A stretch of DNA of 64,000 nt from Clostridium sp. BNL1100 (GCF_000244875.1 NC_016791.1:2671001-2735000); one strand, 5' to 3'. Shown: positions 26,642 to 36,208, counted from the first letter of the stretch. Made by a program: numbers and translations. Notes: generated from the sequence alone by a model not told the origin.

Positions 26642-27298
26642 TTACATAAACCCGTGTTCCCTGAGAAATTCAGCTGACAAATCCTTTTTGGAAGATTGTG
26701 ATTCCAAGGGTTCGCCTTTTAACATCTTTTCTACGTACTTCCCTATAATGTCACATTCTATATTTACTCTGTCGCCTATACTTTTAGAGCCAAGTATGGT
26801 GAATCCCCGGGTCAGCGGTATAAGGGAAACCGTGAAGGTATTTGTACTTAGCTCCGCTATGGTAAGACTTGTACCGTCCAGAGCCACCGAACCTTTTTGA
26901 ACAATATATTTCATAATTTGTTCAGGTGCAGTAATTGTAATAAGAACTGCATTATCCTCTTTCTTTAACCCGGTAATAGTCCCCGTTCCATCAATATGAC
27001 CGCTGACTATATGTCCTCCCAGCCTGTCAGCAAGTCTTAATGCCCTCTCCAGATTTACCTTTCCGCCGGGCTTCAGCTTTTCAAGCCCTGTTTTCCTCAT
27101 GGTTTCCGGCATTACATCAGCCGTGAACCAGTTTCCTCCTAATTCAGTAACAGTAAGGCATATGCCGTTTACAGCTATGCTGTCTCCTTTAACAGTACCT
27201 TCAATTACAGTCGTACACTCTATGGAAAGCTTAATTGAGCTGCTGCCATATACAATGTTTTTAACACTTCCCATTTCTTCAACAATTCCCGTAAACAC
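26642..27298 (-). CDS. ribE: Riboflavin synthase alpha chain
   Basis: Dismutates two lumazines to riboflavin. 218 residues made of two lumazine-binding repeats: [11 protein letters not shown] with [23 protein letters not shown], and [13 protein letters not shown] with [22 protein letters not shown]. The start is a GTG (VFTGIVEE) with GGGAGG eight bases upstream; a GTG three codons earlier lies inside that ribosome binding site. Third in transcription order would be ribBA; this gene is second after ribD. Confidence 0.95.
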   Translation of the reverse strand: MFTGIVEEMGSVKNIVYGSSSIKLSIECTTVIEGTVKGDSIAVNGICLTVTELGGNWFTADVMPETMRKTGLEKLKPGGKVNLERALRLADRLGGHIVSGHIDGTGTITGLKKEDNAVLITITAPEQIMKYIVQKGSVALDGTSLTIAELSTNTFTVSLIPLTRGFTILGSKSIGDRVNIECDIIGKYVEKMLKGEPLESQSSKKDLSAEFLREHGFM

Positions 27299-27318
27299 GC
27301 CTGTCACCTCCCAAATCG

Positions 27319-28422
27319 CTATTTGTCTGCAATATATCCCTCAATAAGTACATCCCTGTCAAATTTTTCGACTCTGATATCCGACAGAGCTATTGCATCC
27401 TTCATTTTATCTATTCCATTCCCTCCTACAGGCGTTACAGCCGAACTTCCGCCTATTATTTTGGGTGAAATAAAGGACATTACCTTATTCACTATTCCTG
27501 CCTCCAGTGCTGAAAAGTTAAGGGTACCTCCTCCTTCCAAAAGAACACTGTCAATTTCAAGCTTGTACAATTCCTTCATAAGCTCCCTGAGATTCACCTT
27601 ACCATTTTTCTCAGCGGTTTTTATAATCCTTACCCCACGGGATAAAAGCTGAGTTTCCTTGTCTTTATTAATTTTATCTGTAGTTGCAAGTATAAGTCCT
27701 GCCTTTGAATCACAATAAATAACCTTGCTATCCATTGGAATCCTTCCACAACTGTCAACTACGATACGGACAGGGTCAATGCCATCTCCAGAGGACGGTC
27801 TTGCAGTCAATGAGGGATTATCATTTATTATTGTGTTTACGCCTACCATAATTGACGATACTCTATTACGTATTTTATGGACATACTCTCTTGAGGGTTC
27901 ACCGCTTATCCATTTGGAGTCGCCTGTAACCGATGCAATTTTACCGTCTAAGGTCATTGCCGTTTTCATAATTACAAATGGAAGTCGTTTTGTTATATAG
28001 TGTATAAATATTTCATTCAGCCTTTTTGCCTCTTCCTCAAGAACTCCCACTATGACATTAATATTGGCATCTTTTAGTATTTGTATGCCCTTTCCTGCTA
28101 CCTTGGGGTTTGGGTCCACCATGGCTACAACTACTTCCTTGATTCCAGACTCTACAATCGCTTTTGCACACGGAGGCGTCCTTCCGTAATGGGAGCACGG
28201 CTCAAGATTTACATAAATAGTAGCGCCTGAAATATCAGTGGTAGCATTTTGAAAAGCACAAACTTCGGCATGGGCACACCCTAAGGCTTCATGGAAACCT
28301 TCAGAGATTATTTCGCCATCCTTTACTATAACAGCTCCAACCAATGGATTCGGGTTTGTTCTCCCCCACCCCCCTTTTGCAATTTCCAATGCCCTTTTCA
28401 TATAAAACTCATGTATATTCAT
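27319..28422 (-). CDS. ribD: Bifunctional riboflavin deaminase/reductase
   Basis: Carries out the deamination and side-chain reduction of the pyrimidine intermediate. 367 residues. The deaminase domain (1-145) has the zinc site CAHAEVCAF and LEPCSHYGRTPPCAKAI; the reductase domain (about 148-365) has RLPFVIMKTAMTLDGKIAS, DSKWISGEPSREYVHKIR and LLEGGGTLNFSAL. First gene of the operon, directly after the FMN riboswitch and its terminator. Confidence 0.96.
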   Translation of the reverse strand: MNIHEFYMKRALEIAKGGWGRTNPNPLVGAVIVKDGEIISEGFHEALGCAHAEVCAFQNATTDISGATIYVNLEPCSHYGRTPPCAKAIVESGIKEVVVAMVDPNPKVAGKGIQILKDANINVIVGVLEEEAKRLNEIFIHYITKRLPFVIMKTAMTLDGKIASVTGDSKWISGEPSREYVHKIRNRVSSIMVGVNTIINDNPSLTARPSSGDGIDPVRIVVDSCGRIPMDSKVIYCDSKAGLILATTDKINKDKETQLLSRGVRIIKTAEKNGKVNLRELMKELYKLEIDSVLLEGGGTLNFSALEAGIVNKVMSFISPKIIGGSSAVTPVGGNGIDKMKDAIALSDIRVEKFDRDVLIEGYIADK

Positions 28423-28456
28423 TTTGTTCTCCTTGCTTTTATTTCCTTAAAACGCA

Positions 28457-28487
28457 AAAATCCCCAGAGGTAGACAACCCCCGGGGA
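28457..28487 (-). terminator. Terminator of the FMN riboswitch
   Basis: On the minus strand GTCCCCGGGGGTTG and CTACCTCTGGGGAT fold into a GC-rich hairpin followed by TTTTT. It lies between the FMN aptamer and the ribD start. Confidence 0.82.
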
Positions 28488-28511
28488 CAAAATAGCAAAA
28501 TTAAATACACT

Positions 28512-28628
28512 ATCTTTCATCCAGACTGTACTGTCGGCTCCGGAGTTTGACCGGATCTGCTTTCGCTCGCGGGCTTATAGCTTGTGCTATCTACCGCCGG
28601 TAAGGATTTTCACCTATCCCTGAAGTGT
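28512..28628 (-). ncRNA. FMN riboswitch (RFN element)
   Basis: On the minus strand the leader contains TTCAGGGATAGGTGAAAATC, TTACCGGCGGTA, AGCCCGCGAGCG and GCCGACAGTACAGTCTGGAT, the invariant blocks of the RFN element. It binds flavin mononucleotide and should terminate rib operon transcription when FMN is plentiful. Confidence 0.97.
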
Positions 28629-28699
28629 CATTATTATTATTAACATATTTTATTAAAGTAAACTATAACAGTATTGGATGTTTTAGTCAAGGTGTAGTT

Positions 28700-28736
28700 A
28701 AAAAAACCCGAAGGCCGATAGTCCTTCGGGTTTTTC
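28700..28736. terminator. Terminator after the SLH surface protein gene
   Basis: Arms ACCCGAAGG and CCTTCGGGT with an 8-base loop, flanked by an A-run and a T-run, 14 bases beyond the stop of the SLH protein gene. Works in both directions. Confidence 0.9.
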
Positions 28737-28749
28737 TACTTTCTTTGGC

Positions 28750-31700
28750 TTATTGATTAATAAGCTCTGACTTTTGTAGGAGTTTACGCACTATTACTGC
28801 GGTTTCAGCCCTTGTAATATCAGATTTTGGTGCAACCATATTATTTCCTCTTCCGGTTACAATTCCGGATTTTACACAGGCTGCAATTCCTGTTATGGCA
28901 TAGCCGGAAGCAATTTCAGAGTCTTTGAATCCTGATAGAATACTTGCTTGCTCATCCTGTGTTAATTCAATGTTTAAGCCTGTTATATCCATTGCTTTTG
29001 CGATTATTGTCATTGCCTGTTCACGTGATATTCTGTCCATAGGACCGAATTTTCCGTAGCCATAGCCGGAAATAATTCCGTACTCGCTTGCAATGGAGAC
29101 TGCGTCATAATACCATGTACCCTTTGCCACATCATTAAATGTGTCTTTTCCTGTTCCGGTACACATCAAACCAAGGCCCTTTACAACGATTGTAGCAAAT
29201 TCAGCTCTTGTAATATCTCTTTGTGGTGCAAATTTTCCATTGCCCACACCGCTGATTATAAGCCTTGAGCCCATATCATTAACAGCAGCCTTTGCCCAAT
29301 GGTTTTCTACATCATCAAATGTTTTCGGACTCCAGATTACTGAATATGTACTATTTGTAATGCTGTTTATTTTTGCATAATATCTGTTGTCTATTTTATT
29401 TATCACCGTTGGTACATGAGAGAATGATCCATCTGCGTTAAGCACAATTCCGGTAGTAATCTTGTTTGGGTCTATTCCGTCCGGTATTGCAACCATTCTT
29501 TCAACATATGCGTTAAATCTGGTAACATCTATAGTTTTGTCACCATTTGAACATGTAATATCAAAGTCTACAGGCTTCACCATGACTTGATAGTTGTTAG
29601 TTTTAGCCGTAGTTTCTACGGTCTTTACTGCACTGTCCGGAGATGCCGAAATTTTTATTTCTACATTGATATCCTTTAATTCTACTTGTTTTCCTATCTT
29701 TTCACTTACATTATCTATATTGATTTGTGAAGCCTGTATAGTATAGGTTACATTATCTGTTTGAATTTTCAGAACAGAATTCTTTGTTTCCATATATTTT
29801 ACAGTCTGTCCGGTCAATTGACTTACGACGATATCTGAACTATTTCTCACAGGAATTGTAACAACTGCATTGTTACCTTCTTGTTCTATTTTCTGTTCTA
29901 CTTTTTTATCATCAACCGTAAGTGTTAATACTGATTTACCATTTTGTTCAGATTTTGTTGCCGTTGCAGCAGTTTCAACCTTACCGTTAACTAATATCTC
30001 AACCCCTGTATCACTCGGTGTTGGAGTTGCAGGTGTTGAAGGTGTTCCTGTTGAATCACCACCCCCGCTTGAAGGTGCTGAAGGTGTTACCTGATTAGAT
30101 GGTGCCGACTCATTACCCTCTCCAGCCGCATTTACAGCCTTTACGGTAAAGGTATAGGTTGTACCATTGGTAAGACCTGTAACTATTATTGAATTTGTAT
30201 TTCCAGTTGCTGTAATACTACCCGGAGTTGATGTTACGATATATCCTGTAATAGGGCTTCCTCCGTCAGATGCAGGAGCATTAAAAGTGACTGTCGCCTG
30301 TGCGTTGCCCGCAACTGCTTTAACAGTTTGTGGTACACCGGGTACGGTGTATAAAGCAGGTACATTATTTACAACATCCTGAAGTCCAAATGTTGCCAGT
30401 ACTCCTGTATCTGCGGAAATTATACTTCCGGTTGCATAGGATATCTTAACAATCTGACCGTTTACAACAGGAGTTGCAAGAGTAAACTCCAATGTTGAAT
30501 CAAAATCTGCGTTGGCAATTGATGTAACTACCGCCGGACTCCCGTCAACAGTTACAGTAAACTGACCTTGTCTTCCATCAGGCCTTGCCATCATGGTTTT
30601 ATCAAAAACCGCAATTACTTTTGAACCAGATGTGTCTGTAGCGGCACTTTGAAATACAGGTGCAGCTGCCGGAACATTGGCTCCGATTACCTCTGTATCC
30701 ATTGATGAGTTCCCATGCTTATCTGTAAGTTTTACTGATACTACACGGTTTCCGTTTCCTGCATTGATTGATTTAAAAAGTAAATGGTTTACCAGTTTAC
30801 GAACATATTCATTTGTAGCGTTACTATTAAATGTTACAGTAAACAATGTATTACCTGATACCAGATATTTTGCGGTATTAGCACCTGCAGCTGCAGGTAC
30901 AGACATTGTTCCGATAGATACCCCGGCTGCGGTAACATCAGTACCTGAGAAAGCTATTATGGGAGCTAATGTTGAATTTTCAAAAACCCCTAATTGGTCG
31001 TTCTCAGTTGCATTCCATTCTAATTTTACTTCCATTTTTCCGCCATCCCAGTCCTGATCACCATCACGATCATTTACAACTGCTCCGGCGCCAAACCAGC
31101 AATCGAATCCGCTTCCCAAATTATAAACATTTATATTATTATTCAGATCAATAACAGGTGCTGAATTGGATGGAGATATTTCTCCATTTGTTCCTACGTT
31201 GTTAGTTTTTGACAACAAGTTATCTATAAGGTCTATAGGATTTGAATTGAACATAATTCTTGTATCATCATCAAAACCGTCCCCATCAAAGTCACCATAT
31301 GATGCCCCCTCTAAAACACTTTCTGAAAAAACCTGAGAGACTAAAACGCCATCATTTTGCAAAAGTAGTTTATCACCATACTTTAAATCCCATATTACAG
31401 TTCTCGACGCATTATCAGCTGAATCCACTATAAATGTATTCTGACCACCCAGACCAAAGAGGTTGTTATTTCCTGCACCTCCGTTAATTGTGTCGTTTCC
31501 GGCACCAAAGGTTGGATTGTTTAACAAAAGTGTCCTAAGTACTGATTCTGTAAAATAACCACGTACACTGCCTGTAGTGTCATTATATGTATGTTGGTTG
31601 GTATCTCCGTTTGCTCCGGTTAGTCCATTTGCATTATTGGCCCCTGCTCCTCCTGCGGCTCCTCCGAATCCTGCTCCACCACCTCCTGCGTATACAGAAG

Positions 31701-32355
31701 GTGCACCACCGGCACCAGGAACCCCATTTTCATTAGATGTTGTACTTGCCCCACCGGTTCCACCGTTTGTACCGCTTTGAATTCCTCCTGAATTACCTAC
31801 TCCAGTGATAAGAGTTGCACCGGGGATACATGCTCCGCTTCCTCCGGCTCCGCCGCCTCCGCCGCCAATTCCGCCGATTCCACCTGCAGGAGGCTGTCCA
31901 AATATACCGCCTGCACCTCCGGCACCTCCGCCTCCTATTCCTCCATTTCCGGGATACCACCCAAGATAGTCCTGTCCGTTAAAACCATCGCCAAATATGA
32001 CGTCATCACCGTCTCCGCCATTGATTATGTCAGCTCCACCGCCACCAACTCCTCCTCTGGGGTTGATTGAACCGCCCACGCTTCTGCACCCGGCTCCACC
32101 GCCGCTGCCATCTCCAAATATAACGTCACTTCCTATGGTCCCGTTAATTGTATCGTTATCCCCTCCGCCGTTACCTCCGGCACCCCCGGCAAAATTACTG
32201 CCACTGGCTCCTCCGCCTCCGCCTCCACTTCCATCACCTATAATATATTGACCTGGAGCAGATGCTGCATTTGCATTAAAAGGTACAACTAAGGTTGAGA
32301 GTGCCATAACCGCTGATAATGCAACGCTTAAAAATTTGGCTTTCCGATTGTGCAT
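28750..32355 (-). CDS. Large surface protein: glycine-rich/RTX-like, FN3 and three SLH domains
   Basis: A 1201-residue exported protein anchored to secondary cell wall polymers. Signal peptide about 1-31 (NANAA). Residues 32-265 are extremely glycine-rich with scattered RTX-like motifs (DNDTINGTIGSDVIFGDG, ADIINGGDGDDVIFGDG), and GAGNDTINGGAGNNNLFGLGG lies near 283-303. A calcium-site-like DFDGDGFDDDT stretch is near 357. Unclassified beta domains follow, one fibronectin type III domain near 670-755, a Pro/Thr/Ser linker, another beta-rich region, then three SLH repeats near 1010-1190 (FDDVENHWA, FNDVAKGTWYYDAV, FKDSEIASGYAI). The ATG at 32355 has AAGGAGG eight bases upstream. No catalytic motif is seen; a structural or adhesive role is likely. 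Confidence 0.88.
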   Translation of the reverse strand: MHNRKAKFLSVALSAVMALSTLVVPFNANAASAPGQYIIGDGSGGGGGGASGSNFAGGAGGNGGGDNDTINGTIGSDVIFGDGSGGGAGCRSVGGSINPRGGVGGGGADIINGGDGDDVIFGDGFNGQDYLGWYPGNGGIGGGGAGGAGGIFGQPPAGGIGGIGGGGGGAGGSGACIPGATLITGVGNSGGIQSGTNGGTGGASTTSNENGVPGAGGAPSVYAGGGGAGFGGAAGGAGANNANGLTGANGDTNQHTYNDTTGSVRGYFTESVLRTLLLNNPTFGAGNDTINGGAGNNNLFGLGGQNTFIVDSADNASRTVIWDLKYGDKLLLQNDGVLVSQVFSESVLEGASYGDFDGDGFDDDTRIMFNSNPIDLIDNLLSKTNNVGTNGEISPSNSAPVIDLNNNINVYNLGSGFDCWFGAGAVVNDRDGDQDWDGGKMEVKLEWNATENDQLGVFENSTLAPIIAFSGTDVTAAGVSIGTMSVPAAAGANTAKYLVSGNTLFTVTFNSNATNEYVRKLVNHLLFKSINAGNGNRVVSVKLTDKHGNSSMDTEVIGANVPAAAPVFQSAATDTSGSKVIAVFDKTMMARPDGRQGQFTVTVDGSPAVVTSIANADFDSTLEFTLATPVVNGQIVKISYATGSIISADTGVLATFGLQDVVNNVPALYTVPGVPQTVKAVAGNAQATVTFNAPASDGGSPITGYIVTSTPGSITATGNTNSIIVTGLTNGTTYTFTVKAVNAAGEGNESAPSNQVTPSAPSSGGGDSTGTPSTPATPTPSDTGVEILVNGKVETAATATKSEQNGKSVLTLTVDDKKVEQKIEQEGNNAVVTIPVRNSSDIVVSQLTGQTVKYMETKNSVLKIQTDNVTYTIQASQINIDNVSEKIGKQVELKDINVEIKISASPDSAVKTVETTAKTNNYQVMVKPVDFDITCSNGDKTIDVTRFNAYVERMVAIPDGIDPNKITTGIVLNADGSFSHVPTVINKIDNRYYAKINSITNSTYSVIWSPKTFDDVENHWAKAAVNDMGSRLIISGVGNGKFAPQRDITRAEFATIVVKGLGLMCTGTGKDTFNDVAKGTWYYDAVSIASEYGIISGYGYGKFGPMDRISREQAMTIIAKAMDITGLNIELTQDEQASILSGFKDSEIASGYAITGIAACVKSGIVTGRGNNMVAPKSDITRAETAVIVRKLLQKSELINQ

Positions 32356-32638
32356 GTAATAGTCCTCCTTTTGGTGTGTATATTTCATAGCTTGTCAGTT
32401 GCCCCTCTTGCCTAATTACATGCATTAGAGTACAACTTAATTCCCATATACTTCTTCAATGGAAGGTTATGTAGATTTATTACTTATTACATTATCATTG
32501 CCATATATTTGTAATAAGTTTACATAATTTGCATCGACGAATGATATTATATTATAGAATATTTTAATAGTCTACATAATATCATGATAATTTTGTACAA
32601 AAAGCAAAACAATTTTAGAGATACACAATTTTACCTCT
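32356..32638. other. Divergent intergenic region between the SLH protein gene and the SOS operon
   Basis: AT-rich, no gene seen. It contains a perfect 10-bp inverted repeat ATGATATTAT (32541-32550) and ATAATATCAT (32576-32585) with a 25-base spacer, which could be an operator or a weak hairpin. The SLH gene promoter must lie here, but no clear sigma-A pair stands out. Confidence 0.5.
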
Positions 32639-32687
32639 TTACAAGAACATTTGTTCGGATTTATAATGATTATACGAACAAACGTTC
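32639..32687 (+). promoter_or_regulatory. SOS promoter with two LexA boxes
   Basis: GAACATTTGTTC (32645-32656) and GAACAAACGTTC (32676-32687) both match the Gram-positive LexA operator GAAC-N4-GTTC exactly. A perfect -10 TATAAT (32662-32667) has a weak -35 TTACAA 17 bases upstream, so the first box fills the spacer and the second covers the transcript start. Strong evidence for SOS control of the following operon. Confidence 0.9.
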
Positions 32688-32703
32688 TGACTGGAGTGAC
32701 CTT

Positions 32704-33945
32704 ATGGATAGAGTAATTTTACACTGTGACCTGAATAATTTTTACGCTTCTGTTGAATGTCTGTACAATCCACAGTATAGGGATTATCCTTTAGCAGTAT
32801 GCGGAAGCCAGGATTTGCGTCACGGAATTGTCCTGGCTAAAAATTATATTGCGAAAAAGTTTGGAATAAAAACAGGCGAGGCTATCTGGCAAGCAAAACA
32901 AAAGTGTCCCAATCTCGTTGTTGTTAATCCCAATTATGCTTTATACCTGAGATTTTCAAAGGAAGCCAGAGAAATTTATTCGAGATATTCCAACCTTGTT
33001 GAGAGTTTTGGCATAGATGAATGCTGGATTGACGTTTCCGAAAGCACCAAGCTCTTCGGAGATGGAGAAAAGATTGCAAATGAAATACGTGAACTTATTA
33101 AAACAGAGCTTGGTGTTACTGCTTCAGTAGGAGTGAGTTTTAATAAGATATTTGCAAAGCTTGGGTCTGATTTAAAAAAGCCTAATGCTACTACTGTTAT
33201 TAATCAAAATAATTTTAAGGAAATGGTTTGGAAATTAAATGTTGGCGAATTGCTTTATGTGGGCAGGTCAACCCGTAGGAAACTTAATCAGGTCGGCATA
33301 ATGACTATCGGAGACCTTGCAGGGACGCCTCTTTCTTTCACTAAAAGATATCTTGGAAAATGGGGAGAAACTCTCTGGAATTTTGCTAATGGCATGGACT
33401 ATTCCGAAGTAACTGCAACAGATTACCAAGAAACTATAAAAGGCATAGGAAACAGCATGACAACCGCAAGAGACCTTGTAAACACAGAGGATGTTAAACT
33501 TACTTTTACTGTGCTGGCTGAAAGTGTTGCGGAAAGGCTTAGAAAACATAATTTAAAGGGTTCTACAATACAGATTTCTATTCGTGATAATGAGCTTGCA
33601 TCAATTGAACGACAAGCAAAGCTCCCGGTTCCCAGCTATATATCCGGTGAAATTTCACGTAAAGCAATGGATATTTTTAATGCAAATTGGAATTGGCATA
33701 AGCCTATACGTTCTCTTGGTATACGTTCAACTGATTTGGTTACAGCGGATACTCATACCCAGCTTTCCTTTTTTGAGGATTATAATAAACGTCCACAATT
33801 GGAAACTCTGGAATTTAGTATTGATACTATTCGTAAAAGGTTTGGCCATTACTCTGTTCAAAGGGCAATTTTGCTTAAAGATAGTGCTCTTAACGCCAAC
33901 CCAGTTGAAGACAATATTATTCATCCCGTTTCATTTTTTAGGTAA
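32704..33945 (+). CDS. dinB: Y-family DNA polymerase (DinB/UmuC type)
   Basis: Translesion polymerase of 413 residues. Catalytic motifs VILHCDLNNFYASVECLYNP near the N-terminus and FGIDECWIDVS near residue 104, then SVGVSFNKIFAKLGSDLKKP, helix-hairpin-helix and little-finger regions. The C-terminal QLSFF near residue 358 fits the beta-clamp-binding motif. The ATG at 32704 has GGAG seven bases upstream; the frame is open 40 codons further, through the LexA boxes, which rules out the longer start. First gene of an SOS operon with a small DUF6504-like gene and an SRAP gene. Confidence 0.93.
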   Translation: MDRVILHCDLNNFYASVECLYNPQYRDYPLAVCGSQDLRHGIVLAKNYIAKKFGIKTGEAIWQAKQKCPNLVVVNPNYALYLRFSKEAREIYSRYSNLVESFGIDECWIDVSESTKLFGDGEKIANEIRELIKTELGVTASVGVSFNKIFAKLGSDLKKPNATTVINQNNFKEMVWKLNVGELLYVGRSTRRKLNQVGIMTIGDLAGTPLSFTKRYLGKWGETLWNFANGMDYSEVTATDYQETIKGIGNSMTTARDLVNTEDVKLTFTVLAESVAERLRKHNLKGSTIQISIRDNELASIERQAKLPVPSYISGEISRKAMDIFNANWNWHKPIRSLGIRSTDLVTADTHTQLSFFEDYNKRPQLETLEFSIDTIRKRFGHYSVQRAILLKDSALNANPVEDNIIHPVSFFR

Positions 33946-33954
33946 GGTGATATT

Positions 33955-34188
33955 ATGAAGAAGGTTTTTGTACAATTAAATGCAACATTTTCTCCCAATG
34001 GTGAGCTGATACCTGTTTCCTTTATTTGGGAAGATGGATCAAAATATATAATAGACAAAGTATATGACCATAAAAAAGCGGCAAGCTTAAAAGTAGGCGG
34101 GCAAGGTATTCGCTACCGTTGTAAGGTTATGGGAAAAGAAGTATTTATTTTTTTTGAGGAAGGACGTTGGTTTGTAGAGGGCAAGTAG
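33955..34188 (+). CDS. Small DinB-associated protein, DUF6504-like
   Basis: A 77-residue beta-rich protein starting 9 bases after dinB, with AAGGTG upstream of the ATG. The pattern PVSFIWEDGSKYIIDKVYDH followed by RYRCKVMGKEVFIFFEEGRWFVE resembles the small domain (DUF6504) found next to or fused to translesion polymerases in other bacteria. The match is from memory and moderate. By position it is part of the SOS operon and may be a polymerase accessory factor. No catalytic residues are evident. Confidence 0.72.
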   Translation: MKKVFVQLNATFSPNGELIPVSFIWEDGSKYIIDKVYDHKKAASLKVGGQGIRYRCKVMGKEVFIFFEEGRWFVEGK

Positions 34189-34228
34189 CTCTATCGTTTA
34201 TAAAATATAACTTGGAGGAGCAATATTT

Positions 34229-34849
34229 ATGTGTGGAAGATACGCTATTTTTACAGAGGAAGAGAATCAGGAACTTAGAAATATAGTTAATGATATTAAT
34301 GAAAAACTTAAGGAGAAAGCTACAACAATTAAAACAGGTGAGATTTTTCCCACTGATACCGTTCCGGTTATAACTGATATTTCTTCTGATGGTAAAAAAT
34401 CAACTGATTTGTTTAAGTGGGGATTCCCCAATTTCAAACAGTCCAGCGGGGTTATTATAAATGCCAGAAGTGAAACTGTTCATGAAAAACCCACCTTCAG
34501 AAAGCTTCTTCAATCAGGAAGATGTATTGTCCCTGCCAGCGGTTTTTATGAATGGAGAAAAGCTGACGGTAAAAAAGAAAAGTATTTCATTCGCTCAGCA
34601 ACAGGCAATTTAATATATATGGCAGGACTGTACAATAGGTTCATTGATAACATGGGAGCTGTAAGTAACAGATTTGTTATTCTGACCACAGATGCAAACG
34701 AACAGATGTCTTATATTCACAGCAGGATGCCTGTAATTTTAAGTCCTGAAGATACTTTTATCTGGCTTGACAACAAGCGTGGTTATTTAAAGTTTGCTGA
34801 GCTTTTTAAACCTTATGGCGGAAGTATTTTGTTAAATAAAATGGGGTGA
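34229..34849 (+). CDS. SRAP domain protein (HMCES/YedK family)
   Basis: Forms a covalent crosslink with abasic sites in single-stranded DNA, shielding them from breakage. 206 residues, normal for the family. The catalytic Cys is residue 2 (MCGRYAIF, exposed after Met removal); NARSETV, GRCIVPASGFYEW with the active-site Glu and the late SRMPVIL block containing the His (IHSRMPV) are all present. GGAGG lies ten bases before the ATG. Third gene of the LexA-controlled operon. Its last 18 bases overlap the convergent S41 peptidase gene, with no terminator between them. Confidence 0.93.
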   Translation: MCGRYAIFTEEENQELRNIVNDINEKLKEKATTIKTGEIFPTDTVPVITDISSDGKKSTDLFKWGFPNFKQSSGVIINARSETVHEKPTFRKLLQSGRCIVPASGFYEWRKADGKKEKYFIRSATGNLIYMAGLYNRFIDNMGAVSNRFVILTTDANEQMSYIHSRMPVILSPEDTFIWLDNKRGYLKFAELFKPYGGSILLNKMG

Positions 34850-36208
34850 TTTTTTTCTAAACCAAATCTTAAAACATATAATTCCAATAAATAGTGCAAT
34901 AATTAAAATAAGCTTTCCTATATCTGAAATCCAAAAGTATTTTATATCTCCTGCCAAAATATAATTAATTGATTTGTCCTGGAAAAGGTTGTTATACCAC
35001 TTTTGTGTAATTTCTACATCAGGATTAGTTTTGAATTCTTCATTACAAGTTCCATTATCAGTTAATCCCATTGTAATTGAGAGACTAAATACATAGCCAC
35101 TATTAGGTAATGCACAAATTAAAGGGCTTCCTACAATACCATCACCTCCTGTCTTTTCTCCTACTATAGTCGCAAAACCAGTATTTTTAGAAAATATAGC
35201 AAAGGCTTCTGCTGAAGAAAAAACGTATTTATCAACAAGCAAATATATTTTGCCCTTAAAATTTATAGAATTAACCGGATAAATTGTATTTACAACCTTT
35301 TTGTAATACTTAAAATTCTTTTTCAATTCAGGTGGTGTATTAGTTAATCCTTCCCTGTTAATTTCCCTGACTAAATCCAGTCTATCATAGCCATTCCCAA
35401 TCATATGGCTAATAAATGGCTCCTCAAAGGTTGCCCCCCTAAAAACCCAATATATTTTGTTGCTTAGTGGTTTGCTAATAAGAGGCTGAACAATATTTTC
35501 TATCCAATATCTGTCATTACCTCCACCATTTCCTCTAATATCAATAATCAATTTACTGTAATCTTTAATGCTGTTAAGAAAAGGTTTTATTATTCTTCTA
35601 TCTTTCTCAATATTATAATAATCAAATCCACTAACAGCCAGGTATGCAACTTCCCCTTTTTTAATTATTTTTGTATTAGTATTTGTATGTGGTAAAAAGC
35701 TCAAAATATCGAATTTACCACTGGCTACGTTGTTTCTCTGAAATATATCTGATGAATTTGAAACTGATTGTTTACTTTCTTTTTGGTTATAGCGTAATAA
35801 AACTTTATCATTATTTAATTCTTTTAACCAAGGTTCATTACTACCACTTTCCCAGTTTAAGACAAGATTTTTCCAATAAGAATAATCCTTTTCGCTAAAC
35901 ATGTGCGTATGCCCATTATGAAGTTCATTAAGTATTTTTGACATTGTATCAAAAAATTCCTGATCATTTTTTGTTGACTTCACCATACTTACATATGTAT
36001 CTTTCTTTGCTAACCAGTCTACACTATTATTTCGTTTATTAACTTCGAAAAAAGGATAATTTTCTTTGAGTATATTACACATGTATTCAAAATCTGCTAA
36101 TTTTTCATCTTGTGATAATTGATTTGGTAATTCAGAATCTACTTTGCATCCGGTAGTGATAATTGATATAACTGCAATTAAAGTAATAAGTAATAATATT
36201 CTTTTCAA
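34832..36208 (-). CDS. S41 family peptidase-like lipoprotein
   Basis: A 458-residue exported protein with lipobox TTGC near residue 21 and a C-terminal membrane segment near residues 430-450 followed by a basic tail. The central and C-terminal part is a C-terminal-processing-peptidase fold: LIIDIRGNGGGNDRYWIE and VDKYVFSSAEAFAIFSKNTGFATIVGEKTGGDG, with the catalytic Ser in SSAEA. No PDZ domain is obvious. The double anchoring (lipid plus C-terminal helix) is unusual. Single gene; target proteins unknown. Confidence 0.85.
   Translation of the reverse strand: MKRILLLITLIAVISIITTGCKVDSELPNQLSQDEKLADFEYMCNILKENYPFFEVNKRNNSVDWLAKKDTYVSMVKSTKNDQEFFDTMSKILNELHNGHTHMFSEKDYSYWKNLVLNWESGSNEPWLKELNNDKVLLRYNQKESKQSVSNSSDIFQRNNVASGKFDILSFLPHTNTNTKIIKKGEVAYLAVSGFDYYNIEKDRRIIKPFLNSIKDYSKLIIDIRGNGGGNDRYWIENIVQPLISKPLSNKIYWVFRGATFEEPFISHMIGNGYDRLDLVREINREGLTNTPPELKKNFKYYKKVVNTIYPVNSINFKGKIYLLVDKYVFSSAEAFAIFSKNTGFATIVGEKTGGDGIVGSPLICALPNSGYVFSLSITMGLTDNGTCNEEFKTNPDVEITQKWYNNLFQDKSINYILAGDIKYFWISDIGKLILIIALFIGIICFKIWFRKKSPHFI

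Noticed and set aside
31577-32251. Proline-rich open frames on the plus strand opposite the surface protein gene
   Set aside because: They are antisense shadows of the glycine-rich region (GGN codons read as CC-rich codons); no ribosome binding site.
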